Positions 28,070 to 36,778 are shown, counted from the stretch's first letter. The stretch is DNA of 64,000 nt from Frigoribacterium sp. PvP032 (GCF_017833035.1 NZ_JAFIBM010000001.1:1302001-1366000); one strand, 5' to 3'. Program-made: numbers and translations. Notes: generated by a model not told the origin, from the sequence alone.

Positions 28070-28390
28070 ATGAGCAGTGGTGGGAACGCGGCCGACCGCC
28101 GCGACTACGACATCGCGTCGTCGCAGAACGCGCAGGACAACTTCAACGCCGTCGCCTCGCAGCTGGAGTCGCTCATCACGCAGCGCGACAGCGACGTCAA
28201 GGCCGCGATGAGCGACTACGCCGCCGACGGCGTCTCGGAGGACTACGCGTCCAAGGAGCAGAAGTGGAACGAGGTCGCCGGCGAGGTCCGGACGATCATC
28301 AGCACGCTCCGCTCGTCGCTCCAGCAGAACGACGAGAGCGCCACGAGTGCGATCAGCAAGGCGAAGTCCGCCGTCGGCAACATCGGCTAG
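28070..28390 (+). CDS. WXG100/ESAT-6-like small protein without WXG
   Basis: 106 residues, all-helical in appearance. The central turn reads SDYAADGVSEDYASKEQKWNEV, with no Trp-x-Gly but containing Y59-ASK-E63, a YxxxE pattern of the type VII signal kind, though in the middle rather than at the end. Helix two (66-100) is rich in Ser and Lys. GGGGAG lies before ATG. It probably pairs with the 27667 product as a heterodimer; that is inference from operon order. Confidence 0.7.
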   Translation: MSSGGNAADRRDYDIASSQNAQDNFNAVASQLESLITQRDSDVKAAMSDYAADGVSEDYASKEQKWNEVAGEVRTIISTLRSSLQQNDESATSAISKAKSAVGNIG

Positions 28391-28393
28391 CCG

Positions 28394-28768
28394 GTGGGTG
28401 ACCAGGGCTGGGCGGTCGACCCCGGCGGGGTCGAGGCCGTCCTCAACGACGTGCTCACGAAGAGCGCCGACATCTCCACAGCCCTCGGCGGCGCCGAGGG
28501 CACGACGGGCGGCGGAGTGGCCGCCAGCGCGATGAGCGCGGCGACCGCGGCCGAGTCGGCGGTGATCGGCGAGGCCCTGAACGGCTACTTCGAGGAGCAG
28601 TCGGCGACCATCCGCAGCATCGGCGACCGGATCCAGGCGTGCCTCCTCGGCGCGTCGGGGGCCGTCACCGCCATCCAGCAAGGCCACGAGGAGATGGCGG
28701 CGACCACGCAGGCGAACGCCGTGCACGCCGCCTCCACGGGCGACTTCAGCGCGTTCCAGGAGGGCTAG
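28394..28768 (+). CDS. small helical type VII-associated protein (DUF6507-like)
   Basis: 124 residues from GTG 28394, three bases after the previous stop. The opening GWAVDPGGVEAVLNDVL resembles the W-x-(I/V)-x-P-x-GV start I recall for DUF6507, a family of short chaperone- or substrate-like proteins in actinobacterial type VII loci; the assignment is tentative. The rest is Ala-rich helix. Its stop is followed after three bases by the toxin ATG. It may be the helical partner that delivers the toxin, as small Lap or WXG proteins do for LXG toxins. Confidence 0.65.
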   Translation: MGDQGWAVDPGGVEAVLNDVLTKSADISTALGGAEGTTGGGVAASAMSAATAAESAVIGEALNGYFEEQSATIRSIGDRIQACLLGASGAVTAIQQGHEEMAATTQANAVHAASTGDFSAFQEG

Positions 28769-28771
28769 CAG

Positions 28772-31700
28772 ATGGCTGCTGCAGCGAGTCTCGTCGTCCC
28801 CGGCGGCATCCCCTACACCGACGTCGACCTCGAGGGCGTGTCCGTGGCCGCATCCGAGTTCCGGACGGCCGGAGGCGGCGTGCGCGACGGCGGATCCGCC
28901 GTCGTCACGTCGTGGGCCGGGCTGGCCACGAGCTACTCGGGTCCGAGCGACAGCACCCTGTTCGAGTCCATGACGCCCGTCGGCACGACGACCGACTCCC
29001 TCGGCTCGGACCTCGAGGCCATGGCCAGGGCCCTCGACGCCTTCGTCGAGGAGGCGCGTCCGATCGTCGACGCGCTCAAGGCGCTGAAGGCGGACGCGAC
29101 GACCCTCAAGGGCAAGGCGGACTCCTACGAGGGATCGTCGTTCCTCGGCATCACCTGGTCCGACAACTGGGACCAGGACGGCGACCTCAACGACGAGAAC
29201 ACGCGCATCGTCAACGGCGTCGCCGACAAGGTCGTCGCGTACCAGGCGGCGGAGCGCACCTGCGCGAACGCGATCAGGGCCCTGTCGGGGCTCGCTCCGC
29301 TCCACGCGATCCAGGGGGAGGACGACCCCCTGGGCTACGGCTACGAGGCCCTCCCGGAGGGGACGGAGCTGCCGTGGGGCCGGTCGAACAGCGAGACCGG
29401 CGAGTCGTGCGTCAAGAACACGGTCACGTTCATCCCCGACCTGATCGGGGGCATCGTCTTCGACGGCCTCATCATGGGCGTCGGCTGGGGCACGCTGCAG
29501 CTGCTCGGCTTCGGGCCCGGTTTCTGGAGCCTCGACAACCTCGGCACGATGTGGGGCGGCATGGGCACGCTCATCGGGCGCGACCCGGAGACAGGCGAGT
29601 TCGCCGGCGACACGGCGGGGGACGCCTGGGGGGCGTTCGGCCTCGAGATGGTCGCCGCCGACGAGTGGTCGGAGGACCCGGGGCGAGCCCTGGGCGCCGC
29701 GGCCTTCAACATCGTCACCACCGTCGTCCCGGTGATCGGCTGGGTCGGCAAGATCAGCAAGGCCGGGAAGGCCGCCGAGGCCGGTTCCCTCGCAGCGCGG
29801 GCTGCGCAGGTCGTCAAGCTCGTCGACCTCACCACCGACCCCTTCACCTGGGTGTCCAAGGGCAGCAAGCTCGTCCTGCCGACCCTCTCCGACATCGCCC
29901 AGAACGTGACGTCCGCGCTGTCGCCCGCCCACCTCGGCGACCTCACGGACTTCCGCGGGGTCGACGTGCCGTCGATGCAGGGCGGCCGGTTCGAGCTCGA
30001 CGGGGTGCACGCCGACGTCGAGGTGCCGGCTCCCCGGTCCGAGGCGCCGGCGGCCCCGCCGGCGACCGCCGACGTGCCCGTGCGCGTCCCCGAGCCAGCC
30101 CAGGTGGGCGGAGGCGGCCACCACGACGGAGGGACGTCCGGCTCCGGCGGCGGCGGGCCGGGGACGGATCCCTCGACCCCCTCGGGCGGCGGCACGCCGT
30201 CCGCGCCGGCCCCCGGCTCGGGGCTCGGCGACGGTCCGGCAGGGTCCGGTCCGGGCTCTGCGGGCGATCCGCCCACCGGTGACGCGCCTCCTGCCGACGG
30301 CCCTCCTGCCGACGGCTCTCCCGCCGACGCAGGCCAGCCGGGCCCCGGTGACGGAGGCCAGCCGCCGGGCACGCCGGGCACGCCCGGTCGCCCGCCCGTC
30401 GAGTGGACGCCCGACATGGGCGATCCCGTCCTGTCCGACGCGGACTTCGGTCCCGACTGGACCAGGGAGCCCGACCGGGGCGACCCGGTCGACCCGAACT
30501 ACGGCGAGGTGCAGCCGACATCGGGCACGACTCCGGCCGGCTACGACCACCCGGGCGTCGTCGACCCGGCCATCGAGCACCTGATCAGCGACGCGGGCGC
30601 GCCCTGGGGCCGTGACGTCGACGGCACGCCGTTCTCGCAGGCCGAGTACGACGCCCGCTACGTCGGCGACACGGGCATGCCCCGGTACCCGGGAAACGAC
30701 GGAGCGGTGTCCGGCACCTACGTGGAGTACACCTCCGCCGACTCCTTCACGCGCGACTACGGCTCCCAGATCGACCGTCTCGGAGACCCGTCGGGCGGCT
30801 TCCTGTCGCTCCCCGACACGCCCTTCGAGCAGCGCTCGTTGCCGCCGAGCAACCTGCGGGCGCCCTACTCGATTTACGTGCTCACGGGAGACCTGCCCGC
30901 AGGCGCTCGCATCGAGGTGTCCGAGATCGCGCCGGCGTTCGGCCGTCCGGGCGGCGGCATCCAGGTCCGGGTCCTCGACGCGTTCGACGAGGTGATGACC
31001 GTCGACCAGATGATCGACGAGGGCGTCGTCACCCGCACCGACGTCGACGGTGCCGACGGCAGCTACGTGGACACCTCCCTCGGCGGGGCCCCCGACGTGG
31101 TCCCGCCCGCGAACCAGGCACCGGTGCCGCACGTCGACGACGCGACGGACTTCCGGCTCGGCGGCTCGCTCGACGACCTGTCCGACCCTGCGCCGCGTGC
31201 CCCGCACGACCAGGTGCCCGTCGCGGACGACGCCACCGTGCAGGACACGTCCGTGCTCGACCCGACGGACCTCGGGCCCGACGCCGACGACATCCCCGTC
31301 GACGACCTCCTCGTCGACGACCTCCCTGTCGACCCCCGCGTGGACGACAAGACGACCCGCATCGTGCAGTCCGGCGGGAAGGGCGGCTGGAGCTACGAGC
31401 TCAACCACCCCGAGGCCGATGCCCGGTACGTCGTCGACGACCGCTTCGTGTTCGAGACCGATCACCGGGGACGCGTCGACTACAGCGAGGCCCAGCTCGA
31501 CCCCGGCTCCGTCGCGAGCGAGCGCAACAAGCATCAGCAGGTGGCCGCCGGGCGCGGGGACCGCGTCCCCGGCGACGAGGGCGGGCACATCTGGGCGAGC
31601 ATGTTCGGCGGGCCGGGCGAGGCCGTCAACCTCACCGCCATGCACGAGACGCTGAACAGCAAGGGCGTCGCCGAGTACGCCAAGATCGAGCGGATCTGGA

Positions 31701-31855
31701 AGGCGCAGCTCGCGTCGGGCTCCCCGGTCCACGCCTCGGTCGACGTCCACTACGACGGCGTCTCGCACCGTCCCTCCGGCTACGAGGTGAACTGGGTCGA
31801 CGCCGCGGGGAGGGTCAGGAGCGCATACCTCGAGAACGTCACGGCGCGGCCTTGA
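28772..31855 (+). CDS. type VII-secreted polymorphic toxin with tandem TNT and endonuclease domains
   Basis: 1027 residues. The N-terminal 200 residues are helical and LXG/WXG-like, followed by Gly/Trp-rich hydrophobic stretches (about 225-255, 320-345) and a Pro/Gly/Ser-rich spacer (about 410-560). A TNT domain (about 638-755) reads YPGNDGAVSGT, GGFLSLPDTPFEQRSLPP and APAFGRPGGGIQVR; Gln731 sits at the position of TNT's catalytic glutamine. TNT destroys NAD. After an acidic linker, residues about 885-1020 match non-specific endonucleases (Endonuclea_NS_2 type): GDEGGHIWASMFGG with His939, then AVNLTAMHETLNSKG and the IERIWKAQL helix. There is no signal peptide, consistent with type VII export. 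AGGAGGG precedes ATG. Confidence 0.85.
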   Translation: MAAAASLVVPGGIPYTDVDLEGVSVAASEFRTAGGGVRDGGSAVVTSWAGLATSYSGPSDSTLFESMTPVGTTTDSLGSDLEAMARALDAFVEEARPIVDALKALKADATTLKGKADSYEGSSFLGITWSDNWDQDGDLNDENTRIVNGVADKVVAYQAAERTCANAIRALSGLAPLHAIQGEDDPLGYGYEALPEGTELPWGRSNSETGESCVKNTVTFIPDLIGGIVFDGLIMGVGWGTLQLLGFGPGFWSLDNLGTMWGGMGTLIGRDPETGEFAGDTAGDAWGAFGLEMVAADEWSEDPGRALGAAAFNIVTTVVPVIGWVGKISKAGKAAEAGSLAARAAQVVKLVDLTTDPFTWVSKGSKLVLPTLSDIAQNVTSALSPAHLGDLTDFRGVDVPSMQGGRFELDGVHADVEVPAPRSEAPAAPPATADVPVRVPEPAQVGGGGHHDGGTSGSGGGGPGTDPSTPSGGGTPSAPAPGSGLGDGPAGSGPGSAGDPPTGDAPPADGPPADGSPADAGQPGPGDGGQPPGTPGTPGRPPVEWTPDMGDPVLSDADFGPDWTREPDRGDPVDPNYGEVQPTSGTTPAGYDHPGVVDPAIEHLISDAGAPWGRDVDGTPFSQAEYDARYVGDTGMPRYPGNDGAVSGTYVEYTSADSFTRDYGSQIDRLGDPSGGFLSLPDTPFEQRSLPPSNLRAPYSIYVLTGDLPAGARIEVSEIAPAFGRPGGGIQVRVLDAFDEVMTVDQMIDEGVVTRTDVDGADGSYVDTSLGGAPDVVPPANQAPVPHVDDATDFRLGGSLDDLSDPAPRAPHDQVPVADDATVQDTSVLDPTDLGPDADDIPVDDLLVDDLPVDPRVDDKTTRIVQSGGKGGWSYELNHPEADARYVVDDRFVFETDHRGRVDYSEAQLDPGSVASERNKHQQVAAGRGDRVPGDEGGHIWASMFGGPGEAVNLTAMHETLNSKGVAEYAKIERIWKAQLASGSPVHASVDVHYDGVSHRPSGYEVNWVDAAGRVRSAYLENVTARP

Positions 31856-31869
31856 TCCTCGGCGTCCCC

Positions 31870-31875
31870 TACGCT
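31870..31875 (+). promoter_or_regulatory. -10-like element before the YezG-like gene
   Basis: TACGCT 24 bases before ATG 31900, with AGGAAGGGGAGG between. It could give immunity-gene expression independent of the toxin. Confidence 0.35.
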
Positions 31876-31899
31876 TGAGGCACCAGGAAGGGGAGGGCC

Positions 31900-33366
31900 A
31901 TGGACGTCAGCGTCGTCGAGCAGAAGCAGAAGGAGGCGGCGCTCGCCGTGTTCCGGGCCGTGTCGCGGGCAGGGGCGCCGTGGGCGCGGGTCCGGGTCTT
32001 CTGGTCCGAGATCGCCGGCAACGTCAGCACCTTCCTCGACATCTGGGACGAGCACGACGAGCGGTCGAGCATCCGCGTGCCGCGAGAGGTCAACGAGCCC
32101 CTCGAGGAGCTCCGCCGCCAGACCGAGCGCCCGGGAGAAGGTGCCTGGCTGAGCACGTTCCTCACCGTGACGGCCGAGGGGCGCTACTCCTACGAGTACA
32201 ACTACGACCGTCGCCCGTCCTGGACGAACGCCGACGAGCCCCTGTCCGGCCACGCCGACGACTCGCCCACGGACGAGTCGCTCCTCGAGGACCTGGCTCG
32301 GCATCCTCGACGCCCTGAGTCCCTTCCGGCCTGGTACCCGGTCGCGCGACCGGCGGCCGACGAGCGGCCGGTCGAGGTCGAGGTCGAGCCCGAGCGTGCC
32401 ACGACCCCGCTGGCGCCGCCCCCGTCCGTCGCCCACCTGGTCGCGATCCCGGGCTGGGCCGACGTGTGGCAGAGCGTCGTGGGGACCGTGGACCGCGTGC
32501 TGCGTCCTGAGGTCGTCCGTGAGCTCGCGCGCTCGCCGCGCGAGGAGCGCGTGCAGGAGACCGACGACGCCGCAGACGACGTGTGGAAGGCCGTCTGGGC
32601 CGATCGGGTCACGTCCCTCGACGCGGGGGGCGTCGTCGCGCTCTGGGAGCCCTGGGCCCGCGCGACCGGACGCGACCTGGCGCTCGGCCGCGCGGTCGAC
32701 CCCCGGGCCGACGTCGGCGTTCCTCTCGTCCCGAACTCGCCGCTGGACCTCGTGCTCCAGGACGTCGCCGACGTCGTCGACACGCTGACCGAGGCCGCCC
32801 TCGAGGCCAGGATCGCCGAGGTCGACGCCGGGGCCGAGGCCGAGGTCGACGCGCAGGTCGGCGCCGAGGTCGACGTCGACGTGCGCGGCCTCGTGGTCGC
32901 CCTCGCCGAGCGCGGCCGTCTGCGCATCGTCGAGCAGCCCGGCACGGAGCTGGCGGTCGGCAACGGCGACACGGGCTTCCAGGTGAGGGCGTCCGACCTC
33001 GGCTTCGACGTCGAGAGCACCGAGCGCGGCCGGGCCCGCGTGCGGGCCACGACCAGCACGCTCGACCTCGCCTGGCGCGTGCTCCTCTGGGAGCTTCGCG
33101 TGCCGGTCCGCGCCGAGCTCGGGCTCGAGCGCGTCGCCGTCAGCGACGACCTAGCCTCGATCCCCGCAGGGGTCGACGTCGAGGCGGACACCCGGGCGGT
33201 GACCCTGTCCTGGCGCTCCGCGGCAGGCGCCGAGTGGGTCGCGTTCCCCGGCTCGGGCGCACGCCGCTCCGCCGTGGGCTTCTCCCGGGTGCTCGAACTC
33301 GGGGCCCGCGCCGTCGTCGACCTCGTGCTCGACCCCGACGCGCCCCGGACCCTCGGCGGGGCCTAG
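31900..33366 (+). CDS. YezG/DUF600-like immunity candidate with extra C-terminal domain
   Basis: 488 residues, 44 bases after the toxin stop. Residues 1-150 resemble the YezG antitoxin family: a helical start, then GAWLSTFLTVTAEGRYSYEY, the pair of strands ending in an aromatic/acidic run, and LARHPRRPESLPAWYP. YezG-type proteins neutralise LXG toxins in Firmicutes. A middle region (about 190-300) is shared with the protein at 35682. The last 170 residues form an additional domain with alternating hydrophobic strands (GFQVRASDLGFDVEST, LDLAWRVLLWELRVPV). Position suggests immunity to one or both toxin domains; this is not proven. A tandem repeat overlaps its stop. Confidence 0.68.
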   Translation: MDVSVVEQKQKEAALAVFRAVSRAGAPWARVRVFWSEIAGNVSTFLDIWDEHDERSSIRVPREVNEPLEELRRQTERPGEGAWLSTFLTVTAEGRYSYEYNYDRRPSWTNADEPLSGHADDSPTDESLLEDLARHPRRPESLPAWYPVARPAADERPVEVEVEPERATTPLAPPPSVAHLVAIPGWADVWQSVVGTVDRVLRPEVVRELARSPREERVQETDDAADDVWKAVWADRVTSLDAGGVVALWEPWARATGRDLALGRAVDPRADVGVPLVPNSPLDLVLQDVADVVDTLTEAALEARIAEVDAGAEAEVDAQVGAEVDVDVRGLVVALAERGRLRIVEQPGTELAVGNGDTGFQVRASDLGFDVESTERGRARVRATTSTLDLAWRVLLWELRVPVRAELGLERVAVSDDLASIPAGVDVEADTRAVTLSWRSAAGAEWVAFPGSGARRSAVGFSRVLELGARAVVDLVLDPDAPRTLGGA

Positions 33367-33420
33367 ACCCTCGGCGGGGCCCAGGGCCTCAGCGGGTCCC
33401 GGACCTTCGGCGGGGCCCGG
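33349..33420. repeat. four tandem 18-bp units beginning with the last codons and stop of the YezG-like gene
   Basis: Units at 33349-33366 (containing TAG), 33367-33384, 33385-33402 and 33403-33420, each like ACCCTCGGCGGGGCCNNG. The array fills the gap to the convergent gene at 33433; its GGGGCCC segments could also fold as a weak terminator. Confidence 0.92.
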
Positions 33421-33432
33421 ACCTGGCCGTCC

Positions 33433-34179
33433 TCAGTGCTGGTCGTGCAGCCGGGCGTCCGCGTCGTGCCGGTCCTGCAGCGCCCCGAGGTCCGCGACCG
33501 CGGCGAGGTAGGGCTCGAAGGCGGCGAGGTCGTCGTCCTCGAGGAACGGTCGTCCGACCTCGACGACGACGAGCGACCCTGCTGTCGGCAACACGACGAG
33601 CGTGGAGCCGGGCGTGCCCGCCGCGCCGTGGCGGGGCAGCACCTCCAGGTGGACGCGCCGGAGGTGACGGGTCACGACCGCACGAGCCTCCCGAGGGGCG
33701 GACACCAGCTCCGCCGCCGCGGCGTCCCGGGCCGCGGGCACGACGCGCGTCCAGCCCTTCGACTCCAGCGCCCCGGCCGTCTGCCCGATGCGCGCTGCCG
33801 CGACGAGGAGGGGGGAGTCGGGGGAGGAGGCGGGTCCGAAGCCCAGCCGCGTGCTGAGGGCCTCCTGCACGATGAGGCGCACCGCCTCCGTCGGGTCAGG
33901 GGTGCCGGTCGACGGCAGCCGGCCGACGACGTCCGCCACGAGGGCGACGAGGACGGCGGGCCAGCGCTCGACCACACGGTCGTCGAGGAGGTCGTCGTGC
34001 TCGCCCGTCCCGAGGGCGGCCGCGACGGCGTCGTCGAGGCCGGCCAGACGACGGGACGTCGGTCGGTCGAGGGCAGGCGGCAGCACCAGCCGAGGGCGCA
34101 GGAGGCGTGACACGGCACGCTGCCGCTCGGCCGCGTCCCGGGGGCGGCCCGCCGAGGCCCCCGCGTGGCCCGGCGTCAC
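33433..34179 (-). CDS. unknown protein coupled to the TNT-related gene
   Basis: 248 residues from GTG 34179, overlapping the TNT-related gene's stop (GTGA). No signal or membrane helix. A helical, Arg/Asp-rich N-terminal two thirds is followed by a beta-looking end (LVVLPTAGSLVVVEVGRPFLEDDDLAAF). No family recognised. Coupling to a TNT-related gene makes an immunity or chaperone role possible, but nothing in the sequence shows it. It converges on the toxin operon. Confidence 0.6.
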   Translation of the reverse strand: MTPGHAGASAGRPRDAAERQRAVSRLLRPRLVLPPALDRPTSRRLAGLDDAVAAALGTGEHDDLLDDRVVERWPAVLVALVADVVGRLPSTGTPDPTEAVRLIVQEALSTRLGFGPASSPDSPLLVAAARIGQTAGALESKGWTRVVPAARDAAAAELVSAPREARAVVTRHLRRVHLEVLPRHGAAGTPGSTLVVLPTAGSLVVVEVGRPFLEDDDLAAFEPYLAAVADLGALQDRHDADARLHDQH

Positions 34180-34829
34180 GGGCCCTCGACGAGCTCGACG
34201 AGACCGGCGACCAGGAGGTCCCGCAGGCCCGTGCCGGCATCCGCCACCGTGAAGCGCAGGCCGCCTCCTGGGCGGCCGAACCACGGCGGGGTGACGACGG
34301 CGCGCATGAGGACGACGCCCGTCGTCATCACGACGTGGACGCGGGCGGGCGCGCTCACGGCCGTCGGCGGGAGGGAGCGCGCCTCGAGGTCGGTCCCCGC
34401 GACGTACAGGTGGACCCCGTCGAGGGCGCCGACCCGGTCGAGTGGCACGCCGGGCGGCACCTCGACGAGGACGCCGGCGTCGCCGGCCGCCCGTGCCCGC
34501 GCGGACAGGGGCATGACGAACTGCTCGACGCGGAGCGCGGCGGCCGCCACGTCGACCGGCCCCAGCGCGGAGGAGGGAGGGAGGGGGCGTGAGACGTACT
34601 CGACGACGCCGTCGAGCGCCGCGTCCCGGCCGGGGAAGCGGCGGAGGAGATGCCCGTGGCCGTAGTCGACCGTCTCGAGTCGCCAACGGCCAGAGCCGTC
34701 GCGCTCGTCGGCGCGCACCACGAGGGCGCCCTCGAGCGGGGGTGACGCGAGCTCGTCGCCCGGCAGCACGACCGCCTCCGGCGGGATCCCCTCGGCGGTG
34801 AGCGCGTCCCTCGTCCGTGTCGTCCCCAT
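34176..34829 (-). CDS. TNT-related protein with Arg at the catalytic Gln position
   Basis: 217 residues. The N-terminus GIPPEAVVLPGDE and the C-terminal third match the stand-alone TNT-related family: LEARSLPPTAVSAPARVHVV and TPPWFGRPGGGLRFTVADAG followed by a closing helix. Compared with the toxin's GRPGGGIQ, the active-site glutamine position is Arg here, and the region before it is shorter. It may be an inactive or differently acting relative rather than an NAD glycohydrolase. ATG 34829 lies 6 bases after TAGGAT. It is transcribed away from the RDD gene. Confidence 0.72.
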   Translation of the reverse strand: MGTTRTRDALTAEGIPPEAVVLPGDELASPPLEGALVVRADERDGSGRWRLETVDYGHGHLLRRFPGRDAALDGVVEYVSRPLPPSSALGPVDVAAAALRVEQFVMPLSARARAAGDAGVLVEVPPGVPLDRVGALDGVHLYVAGTDLEARSLPPTAVSAPARVHVVMTTGVVLMRAVVTPPWFGRPGGGLRFTVADAGTGLRDLLVAGLVELVEGP

Positions 34830-34835
34830 GCTCCG

Positions 34836-34841
34836 ATCCTA
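34836..34841 (-). promoter_or_regulatory. -10-like element for the TNT-related gene
   Basis: TAGGAT on the minus strand, 6 bases before ATG 34829. Confidence 0.5.
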
Positions 34842-34900
34842 GGGCGGACCGAGCCCGCGACGGTCGGGGCGTCCTCGCCGCGGCGCGACGGCACGGTCGC

Positions 34901-34906
34901 TAGCCT
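34901..34906 (+). promoter_or_regulatory. -10-like element for the RDD gene
   Basis: TAGCCT, 6 bases before ATG 34913; divergent from the box at 34836. Confidence 0.5.
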
Positions 34907-34912
34907 GGACGG

Positions 34913-35653
34913 ATGAGCTCGTCACCGCCCTCCGACCCGACGCCCCCGCCCTCCCACGGCGGATGGGGCCACGCGCCGTCTGACGAACCCGGCCCCGTCG
35001 GCCCCGCGAGCCCCGGAGGCGCCGGCGGCCCGGTGCGCCCCGTCGCTCCCGCAGGCCCGGTCGGTCCGATCGGTCCCGGCGCGGCAGGCACCGTGGTCGC
35101 CCCCGTCCCGGTGGTCCAGCTCGGGCCCGGCGAACGCTGGGCGGGCCTGGTGGTGGCCGGCGTCGGGCGGCGCATCGCAGCGCTCGCCATCGACGTCGTC
35201 CTCTCGGTGGCGGTGCTGTACGGCACCCTGTTCGCCGCCGTCCTCGTCGTGCCCGACCCCGCCGTCGAGGCCTGGGCCGTGCCGACGGCCTTCTTCTCGG
35301 CCGAGCTCGCCTGGCTCGCCGGCCTGGGCGTGGCCGTCGGCCTCGTCGGTCGCACCCCCGGCATGGCCCTGCTCGGTCTCCGCGTCGTGCACGACTCCGA
35401 TCCACGCCGCACCGTGGGCGTCGGGCGGGCGCTCCTGCGCGGGCTCGTCGTGTTCCCGCTCGGCCTCGCGTGGATCTGGCTGCTGCTCCTGCTGCTCTCG
35501 GCCACCTCCCTCGACCCGACGGGTCGTCGGAGGGGCTGGCACGACCGGGCGGCACGCAGCCAGGTCCTCGACGTGCGGCGGGGCGCCGACCCCGTGGCCG
35601 ACCCGTCGTGGCGAGCACCCGACGACCGGCCCGTCCTCGTGCGCCTGGCCTGA
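34913..35653 (+). CDS. RDD-family membrane protein
   Basis: 246 residues. A Pro/Gly-rich N-terminal tail of about 75 residues precedes an RDD domain: RRIAALAIDVVLSVAVLYGT (the Arg-Asp-Asp-type helix), a second helix near AELAWLAGLGVAVGLVG, RTPGMALLGLRVV and a final helix LAWIWLLLLLLS, ending RGWHDRAARSQVL. RDD proteins have been linked to ion transport, but the role here is unknown. It resembles the RDD part of the FHA protein at 26377 without its zinc ribbon and FHA domain, so it looks like a secretion accessory paralogue. Confidence 0.8.
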   Translation: MSSSPPSDPTPPPSHGGWGHAPSDEPGPVGPASPGGAGGPVRPVAPAGPVGPIGPGAAGTVVAPVPVVQLGPGERWAGLVVAGVGRRIAALAIDVVLSVAVLYGTLFAAVLVVPDPAVEAWAVPTAFFSAELAWLAGLGVAVGLVGRTPGMALLGLRVVHDSDPRRTVGVGRALLRGLVVFPLGLAWIWLLLLLLSATSLDPTGRRRGWHDRAARSQVLDVRRGADPVADPSWRAPDDRPVLVRLA

Positions 35654-35681
35654 CCCGGACCGCGCGGCGGCGGGCCGGGGA

Positions 35682-36614
35682 TCAGGCCACGACGGCCCGG
35701 AGGTGCTCGGCGACGACCGCGTCGACGACGCTCGCGACGGCCGCCTCGACGGCCGGCACGACCTCGGGGGAGGCGACGCGCGCCTCCTCGAGGCCCAGCT
35801 CGGGGTCGACCGACTCGACCGCGTCGACGGCGGGCAGCACACCGGCGTCGACGGCCTCGGCGTGCAGCCGGAGCAGGGTGGCGACCCGGTGGGGCGCGAT
35901 CACGTCGAGCACGACGGCGTCCCGCACGCGGAGGGCGAGCTGGCCGAGCGAGAGCTCCGGCGCGTCGGACTCGTCGGCGGGCGTGGCCTCGGGCGACGAC
36001 GCCACCGGTGAAGCCGCGGTCTGCTGCGCGACGCTCGCGAGCACTCCCGGCCAGCCCCAGCGGCCCGCGAGACCGGAGAGCGAGGCGGGGAGGACCGCGG
36101 CGGGTGCGGTGGCCGAGGGAGGGGCGGCCGGCGACCCGGAGGCGGTGGGAGAGGTCGCCGCGGCAGGTGCGACGCCCTCTGGCAGCCACTCGGGCCGGTA
36201 CTTCTCGGCACGGGGGAAGCGCGCGAGGTCCGCGGCGTAGTCCGCGTCGGTGGGGACGACCACGTCGTTCGTCGCCTCGAACGGCGACGCGGAGTCGTCG
36301 AACACGCGTCGCTCGCCGTTGAAGCGCGCGGTGAAGGAGCCGTCGGCCGAGAGCGTGAGCACGAGCGAGAACCACGTGCCGCGCTCGGGATCGGCCATCG
36401 CCTCACGGAGCTGCCGCCCGAGGGCCTCGACATCCGGCGTCGGGAGGTCCTGCTTCACGCTGCCGGCCGCGTCGAGGGCGTCGACCCAGGTGCGGCTGAC
36501 GTCGCCGACCTGCAGGAGGAACAGGGTCGCCTCCGCCCAGTCGACGTCGACCAGGGACTCGGCGACGCGAGCGGCGATCTGGTTCTGCAGGTCCTGCTGT
36601 CGGGCGACGTCCAC
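35682..36614 (-). CDS. second YezG-like immunity candidate
   Basis: 310 residues from GTG 36614 with GAGAGG upstream. Its first 160 residues parallel the 31900 product: both start MDV, share GTWFSLVLTLSADGSFTARF against GAWLSTFLTVTAEGRYSYEY, and YAADLARFPRAEKYRPEWLP against LEDLARHPRRPESLPAWYP. The C-terminal Ala/Val-rich helical part corresponds to the middle of that protein, while the extra C-terminal domain is missing. It is unlinked to a toxin gene, so it may be an orphan immunity gene or protect against another strain's toxin. Confidence 0.65.
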   Translation of the reverse strand: MDVARQQDLQNQIAARVAESLVDVDWAEATLFLLQVGDVSRTWVDALDAAGSVKQDLPTPDVEALGRQLREAMADPERGTWFSLVLTLSADGSFTARFNGERRVFDDSASPFEATNDVVVPTDADYAADLARFPRAEKYRPEWLPEGVAPAAATSPTASGSPAAPPSATAPAAVLPASLSGLAGRWGWPGVLASVAQQTAASPVASSPEATPADESDAPELSLGQLALRVRDAVVLDVIAPHRVATLLRLHAEAVDAGVLPAVDAVESVDPELGLEEARVASPEVVPAVEAAVASVVDAVVAEHLRAVVA

Positions 36615-36778
36615 GTCGGTGCCTCTCGGTCGTGATCGGGGATCGGGAGCGGTGCCGACGTCGCGGGCGTCGCGGACGGCACCGACAGACTATTCGCACC
36701 GGCCGCCTCCTGCCCTCTTCGGGGCGACCGAGGTCGTCGACCGGTCACCGTCCAGGGGCCGGGAGCAGACTTGTCGTC

